Shown here piece by piece: positions 41,323-53,270 of a DNA stretch of 64,000 bases. The translations under genes and the position numbers were made by a program. The notes below the pieces were generated by a model. It had not been told where the DNA came from and searched no databases. It worked only from the letters and a program-made list of their open reading frames with translations. Numbering within the stretch: the stretch's first letter is position 1; each line of letters begins with the position of its first letter. This DNA is from Cristatella mucedo. Lineage: Eukaryota > Bryozoa > Phylactolaemata > Cristatellidae. The DNA is taken from contig WPIO01000002.1 of assembly GCA_009760855.2 (NCBI GenBank), positions 1,331,501-1,395,500 of the forward strand, written 5' to 3'.

Positions 41323-42186
41323 GTGAGTTGAGCGTGCAAGTATGGTTGAGTGCACGCAGAGAAAGAGGTGCGTTGTTATGCTCGCGCTCACTGTACAGGT
41401 CGGTACCCAATTCAATGATTGGTCCAGCTGGCGATGTTTAGGTTCTGATAGTGAGACTATAAGTAAACCCATACTCGACAGGCCGGCACCGCTCAAAACG
41501 GGGGCCCTACTAGCCAGCGGTTTCGGTTGTCTACTTAAGAGCTTTGCATTTTCGTCTATTCATGATACTTGTGCGCTTTCTCATGCTTGTCTAAGAACTT
41601 AACCTTGTTTGTCATTACTCTTGGATGCTGCTTCTTCGGCAGCGAGTTATCAAATGCCTTGATTACGATTGATTTTCTTAGGGCGGTATAAAAAGGCATT
41701 ATTATTCTTAACACGCAAGGTAGCACAACAACGGGTTTGCCTGTAAGTAACGCTACGATTGGCACATCAATTTCCTTTCTGTTCTAATTGCTCTCTCGTT
41801 TACCGGACGTTCGCTTATCCTCGTTTCTTGGCAATCCGCACATTCCTGGTAACTCCCCAGGCCTTCCATTGCTTCCCTTTATATTTTCAACAAAGTGAGT
41901 TAATTCTTCTTAACTTAGAATGGCCCCGACTCTTGCGGAACTTGCATGACTAAGAATAATTAGTCAAAGTGTGGCACGTAAAGCCATGGCATTGCAAGAC
42001 AGGGGCTTCGTTTACCGATTATTTTTGCGACCGTGGTAGAAGGTGGTGCCCGGGTCAGTAAATTCCTGGGCAGAAAATAACTAGTGAGATTTCCTTCCTC
42101 AAAGTCTCCCCATACATCAGCCCGCATGGCCTCATCTCGGTTTCTAACAACAAACAATTTGCCACATTAATACTAGGTCTGCGAAC

Positions 42187-42324
42187 GTATTTATTATATA
42201 GTTCATTTGTACAGCGCATTAAGATAACATATTATCCATCCAGGAGCTTCATATAAGCCGCAGAGCTCGAGATTATGACCTTGGTTGTTGCAGGTAAGCA
42301 AATTACCCTTGGGCTAAACCAAAC
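42187..42324 (-). mobile_element. tRNA-derived SINE S2, first of a tandem pair
   Basis: Minus strand: A-box region TTTAGCCCAAGGGTAATTTG, B-box-like AAGGTCATAATCTCGAGCTC, linker GCGGCTTATATGAAGCTCCT, and a decayed hairpin tail. Clearly older than the copy beside it. Confidence 0.75.
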
Positions 42325-42325
42325 A

Positions 42326-42492
42326 ATAATAATAATATAATTCATTCGTATAGCACCCTAAGAAAAATTAATCTCTATTCTGACACTTTGCATACACCAC
42401 GGGCGCACGAGCCCGCGACCTCAGTTATCAAATAAATTAACCTTGAATTTGGTCGATGCGAACACCTTAACCACTGGGCTAAATGTAACCAC
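42326..42492 (-). mobile_element. tRNA-derived SINE S2, second of a tandem pair
   Basis: Minus strand: TTTAGCCCAGTGGTTAAGGT (A box), GGTCGCGGGCTCGTGCGCCC (B-box region), linker GTGGTGTATGCAAAGTGTCA, tail GAGATTAATTTTTCTTAGGG and TGCTATACGAATGAATTATA, then (ATT)n. A stretch near 42430-42455 (TTATCAAATAAATTAACCTTG) is an extra insertion in the head. Confidence 0.8.
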
Positions 42493-45400
42493 CCACCCCA
42501 CGGTATCACCAGCCTTTCCTATAGCAACAATTAGGCCACACACACTTGTTTGCAATTTCGGGTCCGAACGCCTCGCCAAGGCTGGCGATGGAGCAACGAT
42601 GTTTACTTCTTTCATCGCACTGAAACGAATCTTCCCGAAAAGAACCCTGCCTGGGATAGGATCTCCTTATATCTCTTTATTACGGAGAGGATACTCTATA
42701 AATCTATCGTGCTACTATGTCACCACTTAGCGTGGGCACTGCCCATTTAGATTCAAACGGTACTAACATTCGTGTATTTACACCCAGAAATGCATGCGTG
42801 GCAAAACTATTCTGTACTCTAAGAGGGGTCCAAGCCAATGGTTTACCGTTGTTGCAGACCCAGTTTAAGCGTGCTGTCAAGTGGAACCAAATTCTCAGCT
42901 ATCGTCTACCGAACCAGTAGATGACTGCTTGAAATTTTGACAAAACGAAACACAGGCTGTTATGATCCACTTTGATATCAATCCCTCGAATCTTTCTTTA
43001 GCATAAAAGTATGACTTTAATTTTAAAACAATTCAATTTACATTGATGCATTTTTCGTTGTTATAGGATGGCATGTGGAAATGGAGCGCACAGAAAATTC
43101 TTGGATTTGAGCTTAGTAAGAATAAGCGGGAGGAATAAAAAATTAAACAAAGCGAATGTGAAAAGTGAATCGATGGAAATACTGTAGTGGACGGTTACTT
43201 GGAGGCTATGATTAATACAATGTATAGGAGTGAAAATGACAGCGCTGACCTATAGTCAGTGATAGCTGAGGTTTATTTGAGACAAAAAGTATTCTATGTG
43301 GCTCGTAGTTCTACCTACTATTTTTTATATGAACCATTTACATGCAGCTAGTTAACTAAAAGCTATTTGGTTACTATTTACTTCTGAAGTTCGCTAAACG
43401 AAGTATGAATTTCCTCGAGAGTGCCTCAATCCGAAGGAGTAGCAATCTAGAGTGTGACGGCGGAAGTTCCTATATTTTTGCCCTAAAATAAGGTTGGGAA
43501 AAAATTTCCAAAATCGATCAAGAGTCGGATTTCCCGTGACAATTTAAGTAAGTCATTCAAATTTTCTTAAAACATGACGTTACAGACAGTTAAAAATTAG
43601 ATTAATGAGTTTGCATGTGCAAAGACCCAAAAATTAAGTTGGAAATGGATAAACTTCAAGTTCTTTGGCTGGCAGGATAGCTGCAATGCTACTGAAAAAG
43701 ACTCGATAGTTTTCTTGGCACATGCAGCTCTGTGTCTAATTAGCACTGACTGACTCACCGAACGGCAATGTATTGCCCCACTGGAAGCCAAAGAGGCAAT
43801 ACATCTGCCACTGGGCAAACGACATGTACTTTTTGGAGGGCAGATATAATCGTTCTATGTAATGCTGCTCAGTCTAGCATGTCACTAACACGATACATCT
43901 TGAGTCGAATCATCTCCAGTTAAAATTGTTCCACGTTATTTGCAACTTATGCACAGTGTTCTGTATCTGATGCTAATGTTCTGGCATGGCGTCGTACATG
44001 CTTTTGCAAGGCCATGACGAGCCCCTGTCACTTCTTTGAAGCGTGCTTAATGGCCAGGCAAGTGGCTCGATGAGCGGTCCACGGTCGGGTGTAAGAGCTA
44101 TCAGCGATGGTGTGGTTCACGTGGTCTGACAGGCGCCCGGCAGCGAGGCAGCTCGGGCGGTGCAGGTCAAACCAAAGAGACATCTGATGAGCGCTGTTTC
44201 ACGATGAGTGGACGAGTTAATTTAACAATAATATTAGTGATAATAAAATTAATGTAAATAAATTTGCTTAGGACTCTAAGAGAACTAAACAACTTTCAGG
44301 GCTTCTTTGGTTTCTCTCTCCTTTCTTCTCTCGTCCCATACGGCTCCTTTTTCTCGGCCGGCTTACGATCGGCACAATTTTTCTCCAGTGCAGTGTCGCT
44401 CTGTCTGAGCAAAAAGTCACGAAGGAGCGTGTGTCGTGAAGAGCGATATCGAAAAAAGATGCAAGCTCCTGTATGTCGCTCTCGCGCTCTCTTTCTCTCT
44501 GCCTTTTTCTTCGTACCTCCCTTTAATTTAGCTTGAAGAGCCTCGTCGGAAAATTAACCATTGCGCTTCTTGAGAATGCAGTTTTTAGAAAAGAGAAAAA
44601 ACCTTTTTAGACTTTCCGCCACTCAGAACGTGGTAAAAAATAATCAAGTTCTCCAAAACTTCTCTCCGAGAAGGCTCTTTAGGTTTAGGATTTTAGTACT
44701 CGAGGCATGCTTTCGCTTTGGACTTAGTCACTGATATATATACTACCTCTGAAACTGCAAGATATTTAACTAAATGAACGAGTAAATATTTGCAGATATG
44801 ACTAATCTTGCTCGTTCTAATCATATTTTGTCTACTGCTCCGAAATGACGCGATTGATCTGTTCGAAATAGATCAGACTAACTACCTATTGGCGTCCCCT
44901 TTACTTTGAGCGGCTGCCTGTATTGATGTATGCAAAATAAGATACTCCACTACGAGCATAAACACAAAATCCGCATGCGATGGAAAAATTAAAAGTATTC
45001 TTGCATTTATCGCATAGTACTAATGCAACGTGAGCCGATAGAGAGTATCCGCTACAAGTGCATGGAGCTCATTCTCACCGAAAGCGCTGGCTTTCGGACA
45101 AGGTAACTACCGCTTCTGTGGAAACGATAAAGTCGTGTCCGTTCGCACAATATGGCGAATCAGTAAACTTTCTATATCTTTACCAGCCTATAACCATGAA
45201 AAATCACGGCAAATTCTGAGCTTTCCTGTGGCAGGTGGGCTTGCGTGCTGGATGACCTAGCTGGAGTGGAAACACACGCTCCTGTCCAGTTTCAGCAGTG
45301 TGGCGTGAGTGGATGTCACTGTTTTTCTCTGTCTATGTTGCCCAATAGTTTTGCACAAACTCTACGTACTTTGCTCCGTTTTATTATCAATCCGTTGCTA

Positions 45401-47180
45401 TCAATTTTCGGAAATTTCTCCTCAAGTTTACTAAAACTCCTCTCTATTGCTAAACTCCTCTCTTTTGGTGAACTGAAATTTAATTTGCAACTAAGAAATT
45501 CATTTTGCTGTCTTCGCTTTGGTCAGAATCAGCAATCGATCGATTCACAAGTGACCTCTTTTTAAGGGAGGCGCGTACGCACATTTTACATTGTATAAGT
45601 CAATACTCTTGCTATCGAGAAGATACAGGTACGTCAAAATTAGGTCAATGCAAATCTGAGGGCTAGATAAGGACCAGCGTCACAGCGACTCGCGAGCTTT
45701 GTGAGTCACTGTGTCCAGAAAGCAGGCGCCATATTAACTTTTACGTTCAAGCACTGCAAAAAATTTAAAGTGTATACATCGACGGAGATTTTGATCTAAG
45801 AACCACATTCGTCGGATATGGGTACGCGTCCATGGTATGAGACTCGACATTTTAAATTCTGGCAGGTGACAGGACTGAGCTTTCATATTGCTGCGAATAT
45901 GCTGCCACAGCTCCTGCACTTAAGTACTTCGGCCAAAACCACCGCGCTCGTAGCGATTACAGTTCTTGCCGGCCGGCGGATGACAAATACCAGCCAAGTT
46001 GGCACCTCAAAGCTGCTGCTTGCGAGTCGCCGATCCTGCCTCAAAATGCGCTAGACAACGGTAACCAATGGTTGCTGCTCATAGAGAGCTGCAATAAAGA
46101 GCACCCGTGCCTCAATAGCTATAAAAAGCCCATATTTTTATCGTAAAGCAGTCTATTTCGCAGCCACAGAGAGACGCAACTGTTCAGCAGTGGCTATATA
46201 TAGCGTACAATTCAGTACAAAGCCCGAACCGCTACTGACTATTACACCAGTTAGGCTTGTAGCCGAGTTCCAGGGGTCAAAGGCTCGTTCCCGCGAAACC
46301 CGGCTATACTCCGGCCACGCTGCCGCTCGCCATGCCGCTGAGCTAGGGTAAGACGAGCGGCCGTCAGGTTAAACCTCTTTATAATAACGCATGCGCAAAC
46401 AACAACAGGGGAACTAAACAAGTCTACAGGGAGGGTCCTAAACAAAGCACACTATAGGGGCGCAAGACGACGGAGCAAGCGCGAACAAACGTGTTAGTTG
46501 GTCAGTCGGCTTCCACTGTCACACCCTCGCCGGCCTCCGTCCCACCGGTACAAGCGTACGCCGTACACGACCCGGCTAGCTGAGTATTCTGGGATAGACG
46601 GAGCAGACGTCCACAACAGTCGAGAGCTTCCGCCGAAAGACGCCAACTTACGGTGTGGGGGGGTCACGAACACGCTACGCAGGGAATGCGGAAAATACAA
46701 GTCTCAACAACGAGCGTGCTATCCAGCTCCGCTCAGGCCTTGGGTACTCGTCGCCTTGCGCGCGTGGCCGCATCGCCGGAGCACGCCTGCAACCATCCAG
46801 GTGCATAACTCGGCGAGACCGGGAGCCTCCAGCACGACTTACTCGGCCAACTCCTCCTACCCAAGAGCCACGGTGGTCTCACGTCGCCGCACATCCGTCC
46901 AAGCCGTAGGTCCGACCCCGGCCTAGCCGGTGACCCTTGACCTCATTATAGCCGCCCGGTCCCAGCCAACCGAACATAGCCTGGGCACAGGCTTCCTAGG
47001 CCGCCTAGCAATAGATTGTGGCATATTTGGCTCGTAAATTCGAATCATGATGATACTGAAGCTTTGAAAAGTTTATAAATTGGCAAAGTCTATTCAAAAA
47101 AATGATTCGACGTTGTATCATGTAAGTATCTTGGATAGACCTTACAGATATATCTTATTGCATGCGAAGAGGAATAGATA
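42493..47180. other. 4.7 kb with little recognisable content
   Basis: A decayed LINE/SINE tail may lie at 44225-44300 (TAAGAGAACTAAACAACTTTCA on plus). 46250-46350 has a tRNA-like minus-strand stretch (TAGCTCAGCGGCATGG, an A-box match). 46490-46940 is GC-rich with open frames on both strands. I found no supported exon; the GC-rich part may be a promoter-like island or an unknown repeat. Confidence 0.3.
46250..46350 (-). other. tRNA-like sequence, possibly a SINE head or tRNA pseudogene
   Basis: Minus strand TACCCTAGCTCAGCGGCATG fits the Pol III A box. A following GGGTTTCGCGGGAACGAGCC is only a weak B box. I could not fold a proper cloverleaf, so it is not called a tRNA gene. Confidence 0.3.
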
Positions 47181-47184
47181 TAAT

Positions 47185-47400
47185 AATAATAATAATACAT
47201 TTAGTATTAATAAATCTCTTATAGCGCCAATAGAGAACTCAATCTCTTTCTAGGCACTTTACATTTTCTGTAAAGGGAGCATGATTGAATGGTTGGCGGT
47301 AGAATGCTCAATGAACAACAAGCTTAAAATTGTTAGTGGTGACATGCACAGGGTTCGAATGAAAATGCCTTCGAGTGATCTATTATATGGTTAGTGGTTA
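47185..47400 (-). mobile_element. LINE family A, 3' end
   Basis: Minus strand, 5' truncated. The tail is AATAATAATAATAC on plus at the left, then hairpin (TAGCGCCAATAGAGAACTCA and CTTTCTAGGCACTTTACATT) and the 3' UTR (TTAGTGGTGACATGCACAGG). It ends near 47400. Confidence 0.85.
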
Positions 47401-48053
47401 TTTTTCTGTGAGATGAGATACTTTGGCAGACACTACCAAGATCTCTATGGCTCCTAGTTCACATTTAAGATTGGACCGATTACACATTTTACAGCTAGGT
47501 GATATTCCACATGACTTACCAAAAATATGTCCGTTTTTCCGAACATACAGATGGTTTTCTAGAATTTCTTGGTAAGTTTGCTGTAAAATGCTAGAAATAC
47601 TGCGGTGCGCAAACAATAGGCCACATTTTGTTCGAGAAAAGAAATTCAAATTAGGCAAATGCATTTACAATAACGGCTACAGCGGCGCTTAGTGCGACTT
47701 CAATTTTGAAGTTGGCGAGGGCACACCGGGGCTCTCCGGTTTTTCCTGGAAGTTGGAATACAAATAAACACCTACATTTACCACCTGAATTTAGATAAAC
47801 AGTAAAAAATCAGACAACGATGTGTGGTGGTTTCTTCACGAACTCAGGCCAGCTAACCTGAATGGGGCAAGGGTGGTTGTGAGAGGTTTAGAACGGTGTA
47901 CTTAAGTACTTAACGGGGTACGCCCATTTCACCCCTATAGCCGGATGCGATGAACGGTACAGCGAGTCCATTCTCAAAGAATTCCTACCGCGGCGTGGCT
48001 CTCGCTAACTTTTCCCGAACCGGCGGGTGTACTTCTATTCCGGGGAGGTCAGA
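47401..48053. other. Putative 5' flank of the F-box gene
   Basis: No repeat recognised. The 150 bp before the ATG at 48054 are GC-richer and CpG-bearing, as expected for a promoter or 5' UTR (inference). No clear TATA box. Confidence 0.35.
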
Positions 48054-48187
48054 ATGTCCCAAGCGGGAGTTATCTCGAGTTTGCCGAACGAAATCGTCTG
48101 CCTTATTTTATCGCATTGCGGCACCGTAGACGTCGTTAACTTTTCCATCGCCACCGGCATGGTCGGTCAACTCGGACCGGTAGTAAG
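48054..48187 (+). CDS. F-box/LRR protein, exon 1 (F-box)
   Basis: ATG at 48054 (AGAATGT), then MSQAGVISSLPNEIVCLILS, HCGTVDVVNFSIATGM. The segment LPNEIVCLILSHC has the F-box signature (LPxE(I/V)xxxIL); F-box proteins bind SKP1 in SCF ubiquitin ligases (family knowledge). The exon ends after 44 codons plus two bases at donor AAG|GTGTGT. The next exon at 56353 starts with the one base needed and reads RLSLENTEHV, so the phase fits. A longer frame from GTG at 48027 is not needed. Confidence 0.6.
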
Positions 48188-48406
48188 GTGTGTTTTAGCC
48201 CTCGTTAAGCTTTTGCTGCCAGAAATCTGCGCGTTGTACAGCCGCCGCAGCTGACGGCTTAAATGTTTGCTCCAGTGTGCGCGCTGGTTTATTTGGAACA
48301 GGTGGTTATTAGAGGAGGCCGTGGGCCGCCGGTCGACTTTAACTACAATTATTTTCGTGGCCTATCCCTCGGATATCTCTAGTTTAATTGCAACTTGAGC
48401 TTACAG

Positions 48407-48595
48407 GTTTTGGCTGCCAATTGTGCCGCCCCGAAAGCCCCTTGGGCACGGAGAGCGTTGTAGAACAATTGAGTGAAGTGGAACAGAGTGAAGGGGCCTG
48501 TGGGCTCTGGCCCTCCCCCCCCCCAGCCGTCACTGACCCGAACGACCGGGCCGTGTTGCTGCCCGACGCTTTTACTGCTATGGCCATCTGCCTTG
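48407..48595 (+). CDS. Possible alternative exon
   Basis: Open frame of 62 codons after acceptor GAGCTTACAG: GFGCQLCRPESPLGTESVVE, then QLSEVEQSEGACGLWPSPPP and a VLLPDAFTAMAICL end at a weak donor CTTG|GTCAAA. Start and end are both phase 1, which does not fit exon 1 (phase 2). It might be chance, or an exon of another transcript. Confidence 0.25.
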
Positions 48596-49140
48596 GTCAA
48601 AATACAAGTCTGGCCCAAGCTTAACTTCTTCTTGGGTCTTAGGTAATGCACTTAGTGCTGCTCGCTTTGAGGAGTTCCACATTCGAATGCGTATGCACAT
48701 ACACCCGCATGCATGCATGCAGCGCTTGTATTCCCTATATTGGCACAAGAACACAACTGTCATGCCCAGCGTCGAGTCTTTGTTGACGCGTAGGCAATTC
48801 ACTTGCGCAGAAGTGCTTTTAGTGATAGCTATATTCTTCGCAAGTTGTCTACCTCGCCGAAACACCGAGCTCTCCTGCCGATGGCTCAGCTTGCGACCTG
48901 TGCGTCAGTCGATGCTGCCCGAAGGTCGCCAGCGACTATTATGTTTTGTGAAGCCACCCCGGTGTCAATGTATCCATCTATTTATTTGTTTGTTCGTCTG
49001 TCAATTCATTGGACCAATTTATCTTTTGTGCCACTGCATGTTGCAAAGCTCTCAGATGTGCTGCTGTAAGCTGTGGAGCCCCTCAGTTGGCATATTGGCT
49101 GTGAAAAAAAGTTCTTGCATGCTAATCCACCATGTATTCA

Positions 49141-49665
49141 TAATAATAATAATAATAATAAAGGTTTTGTCACTAACTTTCAGGTCACTTCATTCTTTTG
49201 CTCCAGCCTATCTCTCAGATCTACTCCCCCCACCAGGCCAAGCATCGTACCACCCACTTTTCGGAATCCAACAGTTCACCAATACTTCGTGCAAACCTCA
49301 AATCCTTTGGAGACCGTGCATTTAGTTCGTATGCTCCCAAAGCCTGGAACTCCCTCCCGACCTGCGTCACAACATCCCCTGACATGACCACATTTAAAAG
49401 GAACTTAAAAACACCTATTTAGGACAGCATTTAGTGGGTCCCTGTGACTCGTCCTTCACGTGCTTATGCATTGCTGACACTGTGCATGCTGCCACTAACA
49501 ACACTTGCATGTTGACCCTGTGCATATCACCTGTAACGATGTTATTCATGTTGTTTATCAAATATGATATTACTCACCATTCAATTGCGTTTCCCTTGGC
49601 AGCAAATGTAAAGCACCTAGAAAGAGATTGAGTTCTCTGAGGGTGCTTTATCAAGTGCATAATAA
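49141..49665 (+). mobile_element. LINE family A, 3' end
   Basis: Plus strand, starting after an ATA/TAA repeat, at the VLSLTFRSLHSFAPAYLSDL block. It continues with LKSFGDRAFSSYAPKAWNSL in frame, the 3' UTR, hairpin (49605-49655) and TAATAATAA tail. It lies in an intron of the F-box gene and is well preserved. Confidence 0.9.
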
Positions 49666-50590
49666 TAATAATAATACATTTGATATAACACCCTCAGAGA
49701 ACTAATCTCTATCTAGGCACTTTACGTTTGCTGCAAAGGTAGCATGCTCGATAAACAACAAGAATAACATGGTTAGGGGTGACATGCACAGGGTCGGCAT
49801 GCAAAGTTTGGTAAGTGGCACATGCACAGTGTTAGCTCGCATAAGCACATAAAGGACGAATCACTGGGCCCACTAAATGCTGTGATTAATAGATGCGTTT
49901 TTAGTTTCTTTTTAAATGTGGACAAGTCAGGAGATGTCGTGACACAAATCGGGAGGGGGTAGAGTTCCAGGCTTTCGGAGCATACAAACTATAAGAACAG
50001 TCTTCACACAAGATTTGAGATTTGTACGAGGTATGGGTAAATGATTAGATTCTGGAAAGCAGGTGGCACGGTGCTTAGTCTGGCCGGGGAGTAGATCTGA
50101 TTGGTAGGCCGGAGCCAAAGAATGAAGGGACGAAGTGAGTGACGAAACCTTTATGTCGGTGCATTGCTTGACTGGGAGCCAGTGAAGGTCTCCGAGAAGT
50201 GGTGTGATGTGGCAGCTGCAACGCTCGTGACAGACAAGCCTAGCTGCAGAGTTTTGCATCAGTTGTAAGCGCCTGAGTGCACAGGCCGGTAGACCAGCAA
50301 GCAGTGAGCTACAGAAGTGGAGACGTGATGTCACAAATGCACGGACTAATTTAGATGTGGCATCCCTGTCTAAAAAAGCCCGAATTTTAGAAATGTTTTG
50401 TAGCTGAAAGTGGGCAGACTTGACTATGGAGCTGATGTGGTCGTCTAATGAGAGGTCACTTTGGAACATGACACCCAGATTTCGTGCAGATTCAACAGGA
50501 GATATGCTGGCAAAGCCGACTTTGAGCATTAGTCTTTTCAATTTCTGAATCAATTCATTCCTTCGTTCACTTGCATGCATTTGTTTGCTC
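49666..50590 (-). mobile_element. LINE family A, 3' half, tail-to-tail with its neighbour
   Basis: Minus strand. Its tail is fused to the tail of the preceding plus-strand copy through a shared AATAATAATAATAATAC stretch. A single frame from about 50530 to 49930 carries RLMLKVGFASISPVESARNL, DDHISSIVKSAHFQLQNISK, LVRAFVTSRLHFCSSLLAGL, NSAARLVCHERCSCHITPLL and LHWLPVKQCTDIK. It is 5' truncated near 50590. Confidence 0.9.
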
Positions 50591-50756
50591 CTTATGTTCA
50601 TTCACGACATACCAAAGAGCTGAGCAGCCATATTAGATAGGTGTGGAGATTCCTTCCAAGTTTGGTAAAGCAAGTAGCTGCTAATACATTATTTTAAGCA
50701 CTCTTGCATGCATCTATGTTTGTGCTATGTTTGGGCTTGTGTATCTATGTTTTCGT

Positions 50757-50880
50757 GCCCCTGGATCTTAGCCTAGGGTTAAGTAAGGTGCTTGCACTTT
50801 ATAAAACAGGTTGTAGGTTTTAGTTCTATAGCATGCAATCCTTTATTTTCCTCTACAAATAGCTCCACTACATTATCTTT
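50757..50880 (+). mobile_element. tRNA-derived SINE S1, decayed
   Basis: GGATCTTAGCCTAGGGTTAA (A-box region), CAGGTTGTAGGTTTTAGTTC (eroded B box), GCATGCAATCCTTTATTTTC (S1 body). The tail is lost. Confidence 0.65.
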
Positions 50881-51177
50881 CATCGTTTCAGCACCGGTCG
50901 ATAAGCCCCAGGATGCTTCACTGGCTTTGATACCCTCTTGAATGGGACAAGTTGGGCTAGGAGCTGCCTAACATGCCTTCCTACAATTGGCTACCAAGGC
51001 CAAGGTCGGCCTTGGCTTAACTGACTACATCCCGTCACATGGCTGGTACAGCTTATTATCCTTCGAAAATTGACAAAATCTGTAATCTGTTTTAGAGGCA
51101 TGCTTGTACAGCAAGCAGCTGTCACCTGGGTGACACAGACGTTTTTGTGGATGTTTTTTCCTCAGCCGTTGCTTGCA

Positions 51178-51620
51178 CTTATCTCCGTATGTAACTCTAC
51201 AAAGACTATATGGTTGTCGCACTACAGAGTTCCTATAGCATAGCATATTCGAAGCCTTGTCGGCTTTTGGTATACATAGGTTTGCTAACAGACTCCAGCT
51301 CACTCACCAAAGAGCATAGCTGAGTCAGGACGGTAGCAGATGAAGTGAGAAGCGTCATCGTAGCAGCCTGACGGCTGGAAAGGGTGTCCCACAGTCGGCT
51401 GCAGGAGAGAGGATATTGTTACATAAAAATGCTTGAAGTGAGTACCACGGTTTCACAATCTAGGACCTTCAGAGCAAATGCTTCCATCATCAGCAGTCTT
51501 AAAGTAAAAGAGTGGAATGGCAAATTCATTGTCGTGAGGGTATGAGGGAGCTGACATTGATGTGGAAGTTCAGCATAAGGTGTGTGGCCTAACACGAGGG
51601 ATCTAGGGCATTTTTGCAGG
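51178..51620 (-). mobile_element. LINE family B, decayed 3' part
   Basis: Minus strand copy within the F-box gene intron. Plus-strand landmarks ATCTCCGTATGTAACTCTAC, AAGAGCATAGCTGAGTCAGG and CACAATCTAGGACCTTCAGA match family B at 5512, 5650 and 5797. Many differences. Confidence 0.7.
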
Positions 51621-53015
51621 GCTAGCGGGATAAATACCATCCTGGTATTACATGCCGGCGAACCATTCGACAGCATAGTTCCTTCAGTACCTAACTATAA
51701 TATCTTGCCTGCTGCATATCTCTCCCGGTGCATTTATCTGATGTCCTCATGTAATCCTGCTGTCTAAGTATTGTGCTATTGTAGAGAAGTGAATTCGGTG
51801 AAAGGCTCTCCTGAATTATGCAGGCATGGAAATTAAGTTTGGTGTTGAAACCTGGCTAATCATCCCTTTCGTGAAACTCTCACGACACGATTATTCATTC
51901 TAGTAATCCTGATAGCTTCATATGTGCATCTATGGTAGTATTCATGTGCACATGTAAGCAGCAACAGATCATCTAGTTCATTCGAGCCATGCCATGCAAT
52001 GGGCAGTCGCTCTCACCTCTGGTTTTGGAGGTCGTAGGCTCGACTCTTCTATGGCATGGCATTCTTTTTTCCTAGCTTCATTCTTTTGGTATGTTTAATG
52101 CTTTATTGATCAGTGTTCACATAAACATTTCTTTGTAAAAAGTTTTAGTCACGGTTATCAGGCTTGTAGTTTTTATTAGCTCTTAGATCAGCAGCTTAGC
52201 CCTTTTTATTATTGTGTGGTGATGCTGACTGCCTGCTTTTGGCATCAATATGAATGTCATCAGTTTAGCGAATCTTCATCACTACCTCAACATTCTTTAC
52301 TTTTTTATTTATCACACTCTTACTTCAGATCTTTCCTTACTCATTGACTCAGCAGCGCAGGGCAGCCAGGGAGCTAAGCTCCTTGACTGCCAGAGCAACT
52401 AGGCTGAAAAAACCCAAGGCTTTATCCAGCCGTTGAGTTCATGCATAAAGCAGGCTGAACTACTGATACAGTATACAACGGCTTAGCCGGAGTAGTGCCG
52501 GCTACCAACAGTCGAGGTTTCCTTGCTACTCTTCTGGTGCATCGCGATATTAGCACAGCAGCCTGTGAATCGTCATCAGTATGGTAGGCAAGGGCCTGAG
52601 ACAATCTTGTGATTGTAGGACCTGCCCCGTAGATCTGGTTGTCAATCTGCTAGTGTTGGCAACATGTAGTGCACACATCCACACTCTTAGTTGTATGCTC
52701 ACCGGAGTTTGCACAATGACCGTTATCACTTGTTTGCTTGTTTACACTGGTGATTGCAAAATAGTATGCTTGTTGGCATCCCCTACCAACTCAAAAGCAA
52801 GCATCTGTATTTCTGTTGGGCAGTAAATCATGCATACCGACAGAAAAAAATATATCTGGGCAAAGGTCAAGATATATGAAATACGTTCACCCTGTCACTG
52901 GGAGATCTTTGCTTACACTTCTACGATCAAAAATTGGTCGTGGTTTGTAACATTCAGTGGACGACCTCTTGAGTCGATAGCTTAGTCATATGTTTTTTGT
53001 ATGTCGCCCCAAGAG
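51621..53015. other. Intron sequence with a SINE head
   Basis: At 51985-52080 a tRNA-like segment (GGTCGTAGGCTCGACTCTTC, good B box) probably marks a decayed SINE. The rest shows no repeat or exon. Confidence 0.4.
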
Positions 53016-53019
53016 AAAT

Positions 53020-53270
53020 GAATCTCAATCCAGCCACAGTACATCTGGCCACAGCACATCATCATCCACAGTACATCTCCACATCACACCACTTCTCGCC
53101 GGCCTGCACTGGCTACCAGTCAAGCAACGGATCGACTTCAAAGTTTTGTCGCTCACTTTTAGGTCACTTCATTCTTTGGCTCCATCCTACCTATCAGATC
53201 TACTCCCCCACAAGGCCAAACATCGTACCACCCGCTTTTCGGAATCCAACAGTTTATCAATACCACGTTA
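53020..53270 (+). mobile_element. LINE family A, left part of a split copy
   Basis: Plus strand: LHITPLLAGLHWLPVKQRID, FKVLSLTFRSLHSLAPSYLS and HRTTRFSESNSLSIPR in one frame. It stops at 53270, where a minus-strand copy is inserted; the remainder continues at 54230 with the NLKSFGDRAF block. Confidence 0.9.

Noticed and set aside
45245..45565. 106-codon plus-strand frame
   Set aside because: Hydrophobic low-information peptide with no start context, splice sites or recognised family.
46498..46926. 142-codon plus-strand frame as a gene
   Set aside because: Frames are open on both strands in GC-rich sequence, with no family match or splice sites; left as an unexplained island.
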